IMG/VR virus record: IMGVR_UViG_3300009177_000051
Coordinates: 1-52,226 of that record
Reading direction: 5' to 3' (one strand)
Source of the DNA: a virus
DNA length: 52,226 nucleotides
The notes beneath the pieces are model-generated. The model saw only the letters and a list, made by a program, of their open reading frames with translations, was not told the DNA's origin and made no database searches. Below, one piece after another: positions 1 through 6,734 of the stretch. Each line of letters starts with the position of its first letter. Positions within the stretch are counted from its first letter, which is position 1. Position numbers and translations under genes: made by a program.

Positions 1-49
1 AAGGCGAATAGGATGCTGCAGGCGAGGAGTAGGGTCCTGGCTTCGGGGA

Positions 50-403
50 TCACGGCTTTCCCGCCTTCGCTAGAGCCCGCTCCGCATCGCGCAGGTCAGC
101 ACGGCGCGCTGCCACCTTCCGACGCAGGTCGTTGAACAGAATACGCTCAGCCTCGCGCCGCGTGGCGAGTGGAGCTACCCAATCCTCCCAGGAGCGCCCT
201 TCGCCGCCGATCTCTTGGTGGTGATTCTTCACGCGCTTCTTGGTGGTCAGCGTCTCGACGACGCGCCCGTAGCGCACACTGAAGCCGCGGAGCCCCTTGA
301 ATGACTCGAGGTGACGCGCTGCATCCTTCCGCGTTGCGTAGAGCGTGTGCGCTTGTACTTTCCCGCCGCGCACCTCGAAACCGGTAACCGTTTTTGCTTT
401 CAC
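50..403 (-). CDS. Hypothetical phage protein, 117 aa
   Basis: I do not recognise a family. The reading frame stays open further upstream, but the GTG at 401-403 overlaps the stop of the preceding gene as GTGA, the usual junction in this genome, so I start there. The N-terminal half looks like a small alpha/beta domain. The last 40 residues are rich in Arg, Glu and Ala and should form a charged helix. It is the last visible gene of a leftward four-gene operon whose members are typical phage accessory proteins. Function unknown. Confidence 0.6.
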   Translation of the reverse strand: MKAKTVTGFEVRGGKVQAHTLYATRKDAARHLESFKGLRGFSVRYGRVVETLTTKKRVKNHHQEIGGEGRSWEDWVAPLATRREAERILFNDLRRKVAARRADLRDAERALAKAGKP

Positions 404-1338
404 TTCGCCTCCGCTGGCACGATCTTGCCATCTTTGTTCACCCGGTACGGCTTCCCCGACTCGATCCCGTCCTCGCCGACATAGCCGATCAGCATCCGCC
501 AGCGGCGACCATCCCAGTGCTTCAGACACAAGATCGAGGCGTCGCCGCCGGTGACCGTCGAGGCGTCGCCGCCGGTGACCGTCGAGGCGTAGCCGCCGGT
601 GACCGTCGAGGCGTCGCCGCCGGTGACCGTCGAGGCGTAGCCGCCGGTGACCGTCGAGGCGTAGCCGCCGGTGACCTTTGCGCGTGCGCCGCCGGTGACC
701 GTCGAGGCGTCGCCGCCGGTGACCGTCGAGGCGTCGCCGCCGGTGACCTTTGCGCGTGCGCCGCCGGTGACCTTTGCGCGTGCGCCGCCGGTGACCGTCG
801 AGGCGTCGCCGCCGGTGACCGTCGAGGCGTAGCCGCCGGTGACCGTCGAGGCGTAGCCGCCGGTGACCGTCGAGGCGTCGCCGCCGAGCGCAGATCCGTT
901 CGGCCCAGCATCCACGGAAACGCCAACGACCGCGCCAGGCTTCCTGGAGTAAATGTAGTCAGTCGCACCTTTGCGATCTCCGCAAAACACCACGACGCCG
1001 CGCGGGAACTTGACCTTTTCGCCGCCGTCGAGCGAGACGATCTCGCTGGCGATGACCTCCACTACGAGCCACTTCGCGTCCGCGTCACCGACCGCGAGCA
1101 GTCCGCCATTACCGCAGCCCCAAAGCAGACCGTGAAGCCCGAAGCCGCAGACTGGACGCGGGTCCCAATCGGAGCACGACACCGGGCCAGACTCAGGCCA
1201 GACGAAGCCACCATGAGCGGAGCGGTCGGAGGCGCAGGTTCGGAGAACGAGTACGGTCTCTGGCTTTGCGGCGGGCGACTTGCGCGCACCCGGTTTCTTC
1301 GCCGCGCGTTTGACTGGTTTGGTTTTGGTTTTGATCAC
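400..1338 (-). CDS. Octapeptide-repeat phage protein, 312 aa
   Basis: The start is GTG, preceded by AGAGGG. Residues 1-27 are a Lys/Ala/Pro-rich basic tail. Residues 28-150 form a domain with a Trp/Gly-rich segment (GLHGLLWGCG), of the kind that precedes STVTGG repeats in many phage hypothetical proteins. Residues 152-263 are fourteen exact-length octapeptides in three versions (GGDASTVT, GGYASTVT, GGARAKVT), followed by a partial unit and a short C-terminal domain ending KIVPAEAK. Such repeats suggest an elongated beta-solenoid rod, which is inference. Relatives are scattered in phages and bacteria with no proven role. Repeat number probably varies between strains. Confidence 0.75.
   Translation of the reverse strand: MIKTKTKPVKRAAKKPGARKSPAAKPETVLVLRTCASDRSAHGGFVWPESGPVSCSDWDPRPVCGFGLHGLLWGCGNGGLLAVGDADAKWLVVEVIASEIVSLDGGEKVKFPRGVVVFCGDRKGATDYIYSRKPGAVVGVSVDAGPNGSALGGDASTVTGGYASTVTGGYASTVTGGDASTVTGGARAKVTGGARAKVTGGDASTVTGGDASTVTGGARAKVTGGYASTVTGGYASTVTGGDASTVTGGYASTVTGGDASTVTGGDASILCLKHWDGRRWRMLIGYVGEDGIESGKPYRVNKDGKIVPAEAK
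535..885. repeat. 24-bp coding tandem repeat, about 14.6 copies
   Basis: The unit is 24 bp, exactly eight codons, and lies inside the repeat protein gene at 400-1338. Copies differ at only a few positions. GTCGAGGC alternates with TTTGCGCGTGC, and a single base decides Asp or Tyr. Because 24 is divisible by three, all frames stay open, so long spurious ORFs appear on both strands here. The near-identity of units suggests recent slippage or unequal recombination. There are no spacers, so this is not a CRISPR array. Confidence 0.95.
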
Positions 1339-1426
1339 GAAGCCCTCTGTTCTTCCCGCCGAAGCACCAAGACGTAGACGGCGGATAGCTGGTGACGGCT
1401 CATTGCAGTTGCGCCAGTCGAGTTTT

Positions 1427-1690
1427 TCAAAATCTCACCGTGCAACCCTTGAAAACCAGTCCACAGCAAACGGTCCCTTCAACGACTAACCCCGCGGGGT
1501 TAGTCGCACGGAATCCGGTGTGCGTTGTATCGTCTTCGCCGCATTCGAACCAGCTATAGCCGGTCGTCTGAATGTCGGTGAAACCGGAATCACGCAGCGT
1601 GCGCACCGCCGCGTAGTCGTCAGCGCAGCCCGTCGCGAGGCAAACGCCGATGACGCAGAGGGCTACGGCGACAGTCATGATCTTCGCCAT
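1427..1690 (-). CDS. Small phage lipoprotein, 87 aa
   Basis: The protein starts at the ATG overlapping the upstream stop (ATGA). Residues 1-20 are a signal peptide with a hydrophobic core and a lipobox-like LATGC, so Cys is probably lipidated after signal peptidase II cleavage. The mature part has the pattern R-x-L-x-x-x-GF-T-D-I, TGY-W-F-x-C-G-E-D-D, GFRATNPAG, and a Cys-rich end GLVFKGCTVRF. I recognise this pattern from a small lipoprotein common in unrelated phages, with no established role. Membrane-level superinfection exclusion or host modification is possible but unproven. Confidence 0.75.
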   Translation of the reverse strand: MAKIMTVAVALCVIGVCLATGCADDYAAVRTLRDSGFTDIQTTGYSWFECGEDDTTHTGFRATNPAGLVVEGTVCCGLVFKGCTVRF

Positions 1691-1938
1691 CACGCCTTCG
1701 CTCCCAGCATCCGCGCATGCGCCGGACACCGCACGACCCCATCAATCTCGACCGCGCAGCCCTTGCACGCCCGGCGACCGCAAACACCGGGCTCCGCACC
1801 ACGGCGGTTCACCGGATGCTGACAGGTGGCAGCGGCCGAGCGCCCACACGACTCGCAGGCTCCGCCCGGGCCGCGCTTGCGGCCGCACACGAACACCGTG
1901 ATCGTGGCGGTTTTGGTCTCTGTTTCTGGAATACTCAC
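1690..1938 (-). CDS. Cys-rich zinc-binding-like small protein, 82 aa
   Basis: The GTG start is preceded by AGAAGGA. The protein has about eight Cys, most in CxxC-like pairs (CESC, CKGC, and single Cys nearby), plus a C-terminal CPAHAR. This arrangement fits one or two zinc-binding ribbons. Its promoter must lie in the 1939-1993 gap shared with the divergent regulator gene. It is the first gene of the leftward operon. The function cannot be told from sequence. Confidence 0.65.
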   Translation of the reverse strand: MSIPETETKTATITVFVCGRKRGPGGACESCGRSAAATCQHPVNRRGAEPGVCGRRACKGCAVEIDGVVRCPAHARMLGAKA

Positions 1939-1975
1939 GTTAAAATCGTCCTTCTACTGCTCAACTGTCTAGTTT

Positions 1976-1990
1976 CCTGTCAGGTGTCAG
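1976..1990. promoter_or_regulatory. Dispersed palindrome, copy 1
   Basis: The sequence CCTGTCAGGTGTCAG lies in the divergent gap between the Cys-rich gene (start 1938) and the XRE regulator. It matches the consensus CTG(T/A)CAGGTG(A/T)CAG with one arm mismatch. Its AGGTG would serve as the ribosome-binding site if the regulator starts at the GTG at 1994. As the copy beside a DNA-binding regulator gene, it is a natural candidate for an autoregulatory operator. Confidence 0.7.
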
Positions 1991-1993
1991 CGT

Positions 1994-2554
1994 GTGCAGA
2001 CTTTGCGCATGCCTAGAGACGTATCACTCACACTCGGTCAAAATCTTAAAGCCAGGAAAGGAGTCGGGTACAAGACGCCCCGCTACTCGAAACTCTCCCG
2101 CATGATCGCGGCCCGGATTCGCATCGTTCGCGAGGCCCGCGGAATGACCCAAGACGATCTCGGGTTCCGCGCCGGTCACGCGCGGGGCTCGGTGAGCGCC
2201 ATCGAAAGCGGGACGCGCGGGCGAGCGATCAGCGTCGACACCGTCGTCGACTTCGCGAAGGCGCTCCGCTGCGACCTCGTATGGCTGATTACCGGTCACG
2301 GGCCGAGCCCTTTCGGGGTGAGCGATACGCCGGCTGACGAGAAACAGACCGCTTTGCCTTTTGCGGAACCGCCTCGAGCTCGAGCCTCCCAAGGATCGAA
2401 GAAGCCCGGGAGAAAATGGCCAAAGCCTCCTCCTCCAAAGCCTCACGCCCCGCCTTCCCAGGCGTCCGGACCGCAGCCATCAGGCGCTGGTGGTGCTGTA
2501 GCAAAGCGCGGGACTCGGAGCGCACGAGCCTCGAAACCGAAGGCGCGATCTTGA
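1994..2554 (+). CDS. XRE-family transcriptional regulator, 186 aa
   Basis: A helix-turn-helix domain of the XRE/CI type spans about residues 37-100 (REARGMTQDDLGFRAG, GSVSAIESGTRG, then DLVWLITGHGP). The C-terminal 70 residues are a Pro/Ala/Lys-rich, probably disordered tail. There is no S24 peptidase domain, so it is not a LexA-like self-cleaving repressor. The start is uncertain: GTG 1994 has AGGTG upstream, inside the dispersed palindrome, while ATG 2009 and ATG 2102 lack a clear ribosome site. It stands alone on the plus strand between two leftward operons, as a phage master regulator would. It could bind the palindrome at 1976, which is inference. Confidence 0.8.
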   Translation: MQTLRMPRDVSLTLGQNLKARKGVGYKTPRYSKLSRMIAARIRIVREARGMTQDDLGFRAGHARGSVSAIESGTRGRAISVDTVVDFAKALRCDLVWLITGHGPSPFGVSDTPADEKQTALPFAEPPRARASQGSKKPGRKWPKPPPPKPHAPPSQASGPQPSGAGGAVAKRGTRSARASKPKARS

Positions 2555-2579
2555 GGACGAGAGGGGGGACGCTGGCCAT

Positions 2580-3041
2580 CTAGCGCCAGCCCTTCAGAGC
2601 CGCGAGAGCGATGACTGCGCCGATCGCGAGCGCCGCAGTGTTGGCTTTACAGCCCGAGAGCTCGTAGCTGCGGCGACCCCAGCACGTGACTCGAATGTAG
2701 CTTTTTTCGGACAAGCACCCTCCAACCTCTGAACTCAGCGCGCGCGGAAACCGATCCGTGCGCCAGAAACTCGTTACCGAATCGCAGGCTCTTGCTTCAG
2801 CAAAGCCACGTCGCATCCGCTCGACCTCGAGATGAACGAGGTTTGAATTCGCAGGCGCGGCTTCGAGCTCATCGAAGAAGATGGGCTGGCCCGTGCGCGA
2901 GCTGATGTCGCAGGCGCCGAGTACACGGGCGTCCATCCAAAATTGCTCTTCGACTTCGGCGAAGATCTTCGGGTCTCGCTTCAGCCAAACGAACCACTTC
3001 ACCTTGTTTGCCGGGGGACGGCCTGGGGCGGGCATTGTCAT
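2580..3041 (-). CDS. Hypothetical protein with C-terminal membrane helix, 153 aa
   Basis: No family is recognised. The soluble N-terminal part contains WFVWLKRDPKIFAEVEEQFW and several Cys and Trp. The last 20 residues (NTAALAIGAVIALAALKGW) form a probable transmembrane helix, so it is likely a tail-anchored membrane protein. It overlaps the upstream HTH gene by ATGA and is the last gene of a four-gene leftward operon of small regulators. It could be an immunity or exclusion protein, but nothing in the sequence proves this. Confidence 0.6.
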   Translation of the reverse strand: MTMPAPGRPPANKVKWFVWLKRDPKIFAEVEEQFWMDARVLGACDISSRTGQPIFFDELEAAPANSNLVHLEVERMRRGFAEARACDSVTSFWRTDRFPRALSSEVGGCLSEKSYIRVTCWGRRSYELSGCKANTAALAIGAVIALAALKGWR

Positions 3042-3259
3042 GCGACCTTCCGCGCCTGCTCATCTTCGAGCTTGAGGACGAGATCGAGTGTCGCAATGGA
3101 GGCGCTCCCATTGAGCCACCGTCGGACCTGACGCGCATCGACCCCGACGCGCCGCCCCGCTTCGGACTGCGTCAATCCGAGCGAACACATGGCTCGCCGC
3201 AGCCGAGCGGACAATTCCGTCCTTGCGGAGTTTGCTGTCGACGCAAGCTTGATGCTCAT
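3038..3259 (-). CDS. Small XRE/Cro-like HTH protein, 73 aa
   Basis: Nearly the whole protein is one helix-turn-helix domain: RRAMCSLGLTQSEAGRRVG is the first helix pair and VDARQVRRWLNGSASI holds the recognition helix. The size fits Cro-like DNA-binding proteins. It lies in a run of three consecutive small HTH genes read leftward from the control region at 3808-3934, so it probably takes part in the early regulatory switch. Confidence 0.75.
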   Translation of the reverse strand: MSIKLASTANSARTELSARLRRAMCSLGLTQSEAGRRVGVDARQVRRWLNGSASIATLDLVLKLEDEQARKVA

Positions 3260-3263
3260 GGTC

Positions 3264-3566
3264 CTACCGCCGACCCTTCCGAGCTACATATGCAGCCGGC
3301 TCGTCATGGTGCTCGCTGCAGAGTGCGCGGCGAAACGCTTTCCGAAGGCGCGGATGCGCGAGCACGCGAGCCGCATCGACCGGGGTGCGGCCGTGCACGT
3401 AGTTGCGAACCGAATCGACGTGCAGCCCCATCCCCCGAGCAGCCATCGCCTGCGAACAATCCCGCTCATCCAGCGCGCGCAAAAATGCAGCATGAATTTC
3501 TTCATGGGCTTTCGCCAGACGCGCCATGAACGCGGCGTCATGTTGTGCGTTACGCTTGGAGGTCAT
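3264..3566 (-). CDS. Putative small HTH DNA-binding protein, 100 aa
   Basis: The central part (ALDERDCSQAMAARGMG, then LHVDSVRNYVHGRTPV) has the spacing of a helix-turn-helix, with a recognition helix resembling those of XRE-type proteins. The flanks are Ala/Arg-rich helices. It lies between two clearer HTH genes in the same leftward operon, which supports a regulatory role. The exact family is uncertain. Confidence 0.6.
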   Translation of the reverse strand: MTSKRNAQHDAAFMARLAKAHEEIHAAFLRALDERDCSQAMAARGMGLHVDSVRNYVHGRTPVDAARVLAHPRLRKAFRRALCSEHHDEPAAYVARKGRR

Positions 3567-3570
3567 GGGA

Positions 3571-3807
3571 TCATTCGCTCCAGCTCGGGCGCTCGGTTGG
3601 CTGCGGCCACGCCGACCGCAAAACGCCGGTCACCTTCTCGATGGCCGCCATCTCGTCGGCGTTCGGGAAGCGCTTTTTGCGCAGCCAGCGACTCACTTCG
3701 GTTTGATCGACGTGGATCTTCCGGCTTGCGCGGCTCAAGCGCCGAGCGAACTCCGCCTGGCTGAGGCCCTTTTCAGCGATCCACTGTGCAAGTTGTTCCG
3801 GCGCCAT
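3571..3807 (-). CDS. Cro-like HTH regulator, 78 aa
   Basis: It is a compact DNA-binding protein: LAQWIAEKGLSQAEFARRLS forms the first helices, VDQTEVSRWLRKKRFPN is the turn plus recognition helix, and the tail is short. It is the first gene of the leftward operon and starts about 25 bp from a TATGCGCATG palindrome, where a Cro-type protein would be expected to act on its own promoter. The ATG has only a weak upstream GAG as ribosome site, so a short or leaderless transcript is possible. Confidence 0.75.
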   Translation of the reverse strand: MAPEQLAQWIAEKGLSQAEFARRLSRASRKIHVDQTEVSRWLRKKRFPNADEMAAIEKVTGVLRSAWPQPTERPSWSE

Positions 3808-3934
3808 GACTCGGACCGAAACCTAGCGTGCCTATGCGCATGGTGCAAGGTAAATTCGCCACAGCGTCTATGCGCAAGATTCTGGCGGATAAATTACCCT
3901 AGAAACCGCCCTTCAAACGAATACTCTCCAACTC
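3808..3934. promoter_or_regulatory. Divergent control region with TATGCGCA sites
   Basis: This gap separates divergent HTH genes. It carries TATGCGCA at 3833-3840, extended to the perfect palindrome ATGCGCAT, and again at 3869-3876, 36 bp apart. On the minus strand, TTGCAC and TAGGTT are spaced 17 bp across the first site and would give a ten-base leader before the ATG at 3807. This resembles a lambdoid-type operator/promoter region, but the promoter call is weak. Confidence 0.5.
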
Positions 3935-4423
3935 GTGCCAGCCCCGCTCACCAAAGAACAGAACCGCCGCGTGCAGGAAGCGGCCAAGCAATTGATCGCA
4001 TTGCACAAAGGCAATGCGTCCGAAGCGGCGCGCGCGATTCACAAGGAGCAGTCCTGGCTCAACCGCATCGCGAGCGGGAAGCTGGGCGCATCGCTGCAAT
4101 CCGCCTCAGTGATCTTCGCCGCGCTTGGGATGGACGTGAGTTCGTCGCTCGGGATCGCTCAGTCAGTTGTGACCTGGCAGGACCTCCCAGGCTTCGACGC
4201 TGCGCTCGCCGAAGCGCGAGCGAAGCTGCACAACATGTACGACGAGCGCATCTGGCATCAAATCGGGCGTATGAGCATGCCCCCGCATCCGGCTGTAGTG
4301 GAGCCATGGATGCTGATCCAGCTCGCGCCGTTCGTATCCGCGCTCAACGCGAACCCGGTGCCGCTCATTCCCGATCCGGGTGGAGGATCGGTGCGTCGCC
4401 TGAAATCGGCGCGTCGCGGATAG
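3935..4423 (+). CDS. HTH-containing putative regulator, 162 aa
   Basis: The N-terminal 75 residues look like a helix-turn-helix domain: LIALHKGNASEAARAIHKEQ, then SWLNRIASGKLGASLQSASV with a recognition-like helix, then a leucine-rich helix. The remainder has no recognisable fold. The start is GTG without an obvious ribosome site. It faces the leftward HTH operon across the 127-bp control region, so it may be the opposing regulator. Long ORFs on both strands over this stretch are shadows. Confidence 0.65.
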   Translation: MPAPLTKEQNRRVQEAAKQLIALHKGNASEAARAIHKEQSWLNRIASGKLGASLQSASVIFAALGMDVSSSLGIAQSVVTWQDLPGFDAALAEARAKLHNMYDERIWHQIGRMSMPPHPAVVEPWMLIQLAPFVSALNANPVPLIPDPGGGSVRRLKSARRG

Positions 4424-4484
4424 GACACAGAACGTCAACGCGCACATTGACAACCCGACGCATGCTCGTCACAGTCGGTGTCCG

Positions 4485-4802
4485 ATGAAGAGCGCACGGA
4501 GGGTGCTGCGAGGGATACTGGCGGGCTTGTCGCGCGATTGGCGAGAGGCCGCGCGGTCGCTCGGGCTCGAGATCTACGCTGTTGCTGCGCTTCCCGTGGG
4601 CGCAGCTTTCGCGTTCGATTTGCAGGCGGGGACGATCTGGGCGCCGCTCGGGGATGACGGCTATGGGTGGGCCGCCTGGGCCGGGATCACCGCGATCGTG
4701 GCGGCGCGCAACTCGATCGAGGTGGGGATCTCGGACATTTGCGCATTGGCCAATGAGCGATTATGCGCATCCGGTCTTTTTGTTGCTAGCAATTCCGCAT
4801 AG
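4485..4802 (+). CDS. Putative two-helix membrane protein, 105 aa
   Basis: The N-terminus is basic (KSARRVLRGILAGLSR). Two hydrophobic stretches follow, IYAVAALPVGAAFAF and WAAWAGITAIVAA, separated by a short polar loop. No family is recognised. The 3' end overlaps two TGCGCA sites (4738-4747, 4761-4770) that look like control elements for the next operon. The ORF may therefore be shorter-lived than its neighbours or not a gene at all. Confidence 0.45.
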   Translation: MKSARRVLRGILAGLSRDWREAARSLGLEIYAVAALPVGAAFAFDLQAGTIWAPLGDDGYGWAAWAGITAIVAARNSIEVGISDICALANERLCASGLFVASNSA

Positions 4803-4870
4803 TTGCGCCTAAAGCGCCGCGTGTGTGCATTTTTCTGTTTGCGCGTAGCCTGTCGTATGCGCATACTGCT
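4735..4870 (+). promoter_or_regulatory. Operator cluster and candidate early promoters
   Basis: Three relatives of the 3833 palindrome sit here: TTTGCGCATT at 4738-4747, TTATGCGCAT at 4761-4770 and the perfect 12-bp palindrome GTATGCGCATAC at 4855-4866. Two hexamer pairs with 17-bp spacing overlap them: TTGCGC 4739-4744 with TATGCG from 4762, and TTGCGC 4839-4844 with CATACT 4862-4867. This is where a repressible promoter for the rightward early operon should lie. The hexamers match the sigma-70 consensus only partly. Confidence 0.5.
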
Positions 4871-4975
4871 TCGGGTGAGGCTAGCCAATCCGAGAAGTGC
4901 AACGGCCGGGTGCTCCCAACGCCTATCCGTTGCTCGCCTCGGGCGGACCAGCCCGAAACAGAGAGACGAAACCCC

Positions 4976-5161
4976 ATGACCCGCGAATTCCACCAGATCG
5001 AAATCCCATGGTTCGGGGGAGCCATCCGAATCGCCCACGTTGTCGAGCGTGACAGCGTCCCGCCGAGCCGCCCGATCCGGGCGCGCGGCGAAACTCCCGA
5101 GCAGAAGCCGGCTCTCGTCCGCGCTTCGCTCCGCATCTTCCCGATCCGCAAGTCCGCCTGA
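4976..5161 (+). CDS. Small hypothetical protein, first of early operon, 61 aa
   Basis: I start at ATG 4976, after GAGAGACGAAACCCC, rather than at the frame's upstream starts, which run through the palindrome cluster. The protein is small, basic and Pro/Arg-rich, with FHQIEIPWFGGAIRIAHVVE near the N-terminus. No family is recognised. As the first gene after the candidate early promoters, it would be expressed early. Confidence 0.5.
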   Translation: MTREFHQIEIPWFGGAIRIAHVVERDSVPPSRPIRARGETPEQKPALVRASLRIFPIRKSA

Positions 5162-5180
5162 CCAGCTGACTTTTTCCAGT

Positions 5181-5197
5181 CCTGACACCTGACAGGA
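5181..5197. promoter_or_regulatory. Dispersed palindrome, copy 2
   Basis: The sequence CCTGACACCTGACAGGA lies seven bases before ATG 5205. The AGGA inside the right arm is the only ribosome-binding site for that gene, so a hairpin or bound protein here would block translation. It also reads as two direct CCTGACA copies. Confidence 0.8.
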
Positions 5198-5204
5198 ATC
5201 CGAC

Positions 5205-5591
5205 ATGACCACACGAAAGAATCTTCCCGGGCCAGCGTGGGTAACGCTCCCGGTCCCGGCCGGCCACGAGCCGCCGGCGCTCTTCGAGGGCGATAGCTAC
5301 TTGGTGCAACGGGCGACCGGCGAGGTGCTGTGGTGCGCCTACGTTGACCGCAACGGCTGCAAGGTTTTCGAGCCGTGCGACGCGGACGGCGAACCCATCG
5401 ACGAGAGCCTGGAGGACGTGACCGCAGTCTTGGCCACGGGCTATGGTCCGGGCGTCGCTGATGCGGTGATCACGGCCGCGAGCCACGCCCAGACGCTGCT
5501 CGGCCCGCGCTACCACGCCGAGGAACTGATCTCTGGCCGCGAGCCGCTTCTGTCCGCCGATCGCGATTCCCGCCACCAGGAGGCCCGGTGA
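5205..5591 (+). CDS. Hypothetical early protein, 128 aa
   Basis: No family is recognised. Features visible are a short N-terminal Pro-rich segment (LPGPAWVTLPVPAGHEPP), a beta-rich middle with VQRATGEVLWCAYVDRNG, and an acidic stretch DADGEPIDESLEDV. Its ribosome-binding site is part of the dispersed palindrome at 5181-5197, so its expression may be controlled by whatever recognises that site. Confidence 0.6.
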   Translation: MTTRKNLPGPAWVTLPVPAGHEPPALFEGDSYLVQRATGEVLWCAYVDRNGCKVFEPCDADGEPIDESLEDVTAVLATGYGPGVADAVITAASHAQTLLGPRYHAEELISGREPLLSADRDSRHQEAR

Positions 5592-5833
5592 TGGCTCCGC
5601 TCGAATTCTGCGGCGGCCAGCACCTCCCCGAGGTGAAGACGCCTGAAACGCTCCTGAAGAGCGCGCGCGACTGGCTCGATCTGGTGGCGCAGGACTACAT
5701 GGCCGCCGGAGATGCGCTCCGGCGCGGCGACAAGGCCGAAGCCGTGGCCCGCATCAAGGCGGCCGAGAGCAAGTCCTACCAGGCCCGCCAGGACCTCGCA
5801 GAAGCCATCGCGGTGGAAGCGGGGGCGCTGTGA
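5591..5833 (+). CDS. Small helical hypothetical protein, 80 aa
   Basis: ATG 5591 overlaps the previous stop (TGATG). An in-frame GTG directly before it is also possible. The protein is almost wholly helical and Ala-rich (LLKSARDWLDLVAQDYMAAG, ARIKAAESKSYQARQDLAEA), the pattern of a small helical hairpin or coiled coil. No function can be assigned. Confidence 0.6.
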   Translation: MAPLEFCGGQHLPEVKTPETLLKSARDWLDLVAQDYMAAGDALRRGDKAEAVARIKAAESKSYQARQDLAEAIAVEAGAL

Positions 5834-6333
5834 GCTTCGGCGACGAGTCGGGCGAGCGCTCCGAGTTCTTCGACCCGCTCACCCCCAATCGGAAGGTGAT
5901 CCCGCTCCGCCAGTCCAGAGAGTACGAGCCGCCCGCCCGCGCCTGCTCGAAGTGTGGCGACCCCACGCGCGAGCCCGGGTGTCTATGCTCGACCTGCAGA
6001 GACCTGCAACCGCCGGTCTCCGCGGCTTTCGTCCAGGCCACAGTGGCCGACACGATCCGCCAGCTCGAGCGGGAGGCCGCGCGCGGATCGGCTCCGCTCG
6101 CCCTTCCGGTGGCCCAAGCGCTCGCGAACATGCGGCGGCTATTCGACTCGCTGAATCCGATCGTCGACTCCCTCCACATCGGAATCGTGAAAACCGAGGA
6201 CGATCTGTTTTACGCCTACCCCTACTCGAGCTCGGAGCGACTCGGGCCGTACGGGAGTCGGGCTCTCGCTGACCATGCGCTTGTCCAGCATGCTCTCGAG
6301 TACGGGAATTGGGACACGGAGCTGGAGGGGTGA
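5830..6333 (+). CDS. Zinc-ribbon hypothetical protein, 167 aa
   Basis: The GTG start overlaps the previous stop as GTGA. Residues about 38-56 carry CSKCGDPTREPGCLCSTC, which fits a four-Cys zinc ribbon. The following helical region (VADTIRQLEREAARG, PVAQALANMRRLFDSLNPIV) has no known match. It is one of many CxxC proteins in the early operon. Confidence 0.65.
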   Translation: MSFGDESGERSEFFDPLTPNRKVIPLRQSREYEPPARACSKCGDPTREPGCLCSTCRDLQPPVSAAFVQATVADTIRQLEREAARGSAPLALPVAQALANMRRLFDSLNPIVDSLHIGIVKTEDDLFYAYPYSSSERLGPYGSRALADHALVQHALEYGNWDTELEG

Positions 6334-6531
6334 TGTTCCGAATCGACTTTCAGCCGTACATGAGCCTCGCGAGCCGCCAGGCCCACGGTGCCCAGATCTT
6401 CGCGGCGTTTTCGCCTGCTGGAATTCGTCGTCTACTCCGGTCAGGGCCAGCCCTGCGAATTCATTCTTGCTGACGCTGTGTCAGCTCACGAGACGGCGCG
6501 CGAACTGCTCCCGCCACGGGTGCTCAGCTGA
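6333..6531 (+). pseudogene. Frameshifted small gene (about 65 aa if repaired)
   Basis: ATG 6333 overlaps the upstream stop, and its frame closes at 6471-6473. From about 6409 a different frame reads LLEFVVYSGQGQPCEFILAD and continues to a stop at 6529-6531, which overlaps the next ATG. Removing one T from the run at 6408-6411 joins both parts into one protein, starting MFRIDFQPYM and ending LLPPRVLS. It may be a sequencing indel, a decayed gene, a +1 recoding event, or two overlapping small genes. The second could start at GTG 6388. Confidence 0.5.
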
Positions 6532-6734
6532 TGAACATCGGGCGCTGCACGAGCTGCGGGGCCTCGGTGCTCTGGTCGAAGACAATCGGCGGGCGACCTA
6601 TTCCGCTTAATCCAATCCCCCTCAAGGTCGCCATTGGTGACCTATCTGACGAAGACAGGCCGGTGGCTGTGCGCCAGGCCTACGCCATTCATTTCACGAC
6701 TTGCGCGAAGCGCGACACCAGGATTCGACGATGA
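6531..6734 (+). CDS. Small phage zinc-finger-like protein, 67 aa
   Basis: The N-terminus CTSCGASVLWSKTIGGRPIP, followed by a Pro/Leu segment and a C-terminal HFTTCAK, is a pattern I recognise from small zinc-ribbon proteins of many phages: CxxC at the start and H..C near the end as the other two ligands. Length fits. It overlaps both neighbours by a few bases. Role unknown. Confidence 0.75.
   Translation: MNIGRCTSCGASVLWSKTIGGRPIPLNPIPLKVAIGDLSDEDRPVAVRQAYAIHFTTCAKRDTRIRR

Noticed and set aside
535-885. Possible CRISPR array
   Set aside because: The units are contiguous 24-bp coding repeats without spacers.
522-968. Minus-strand ORF rich in TPRRSPAA repeats
   Set aside because: Another frame of the same tandem repeat, with no ribosome site or neighbour linkage.
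394-1377. Long plus-strand ORF of 327 codons with AAGDRRGV-type repeats
   Set aside because: It is the antisense frame of the 24-bp repeat gene. A repeat length divisible by three keeps all frames open.
3526-4488. Plus-strand ORF of 320 codons
   Set aside because: It overlaps two well-supported genes on both strands (3571-3807 and 3935-4423), and its sequence is Arg/Ala/Ser-rich, the pattern of a shadow.
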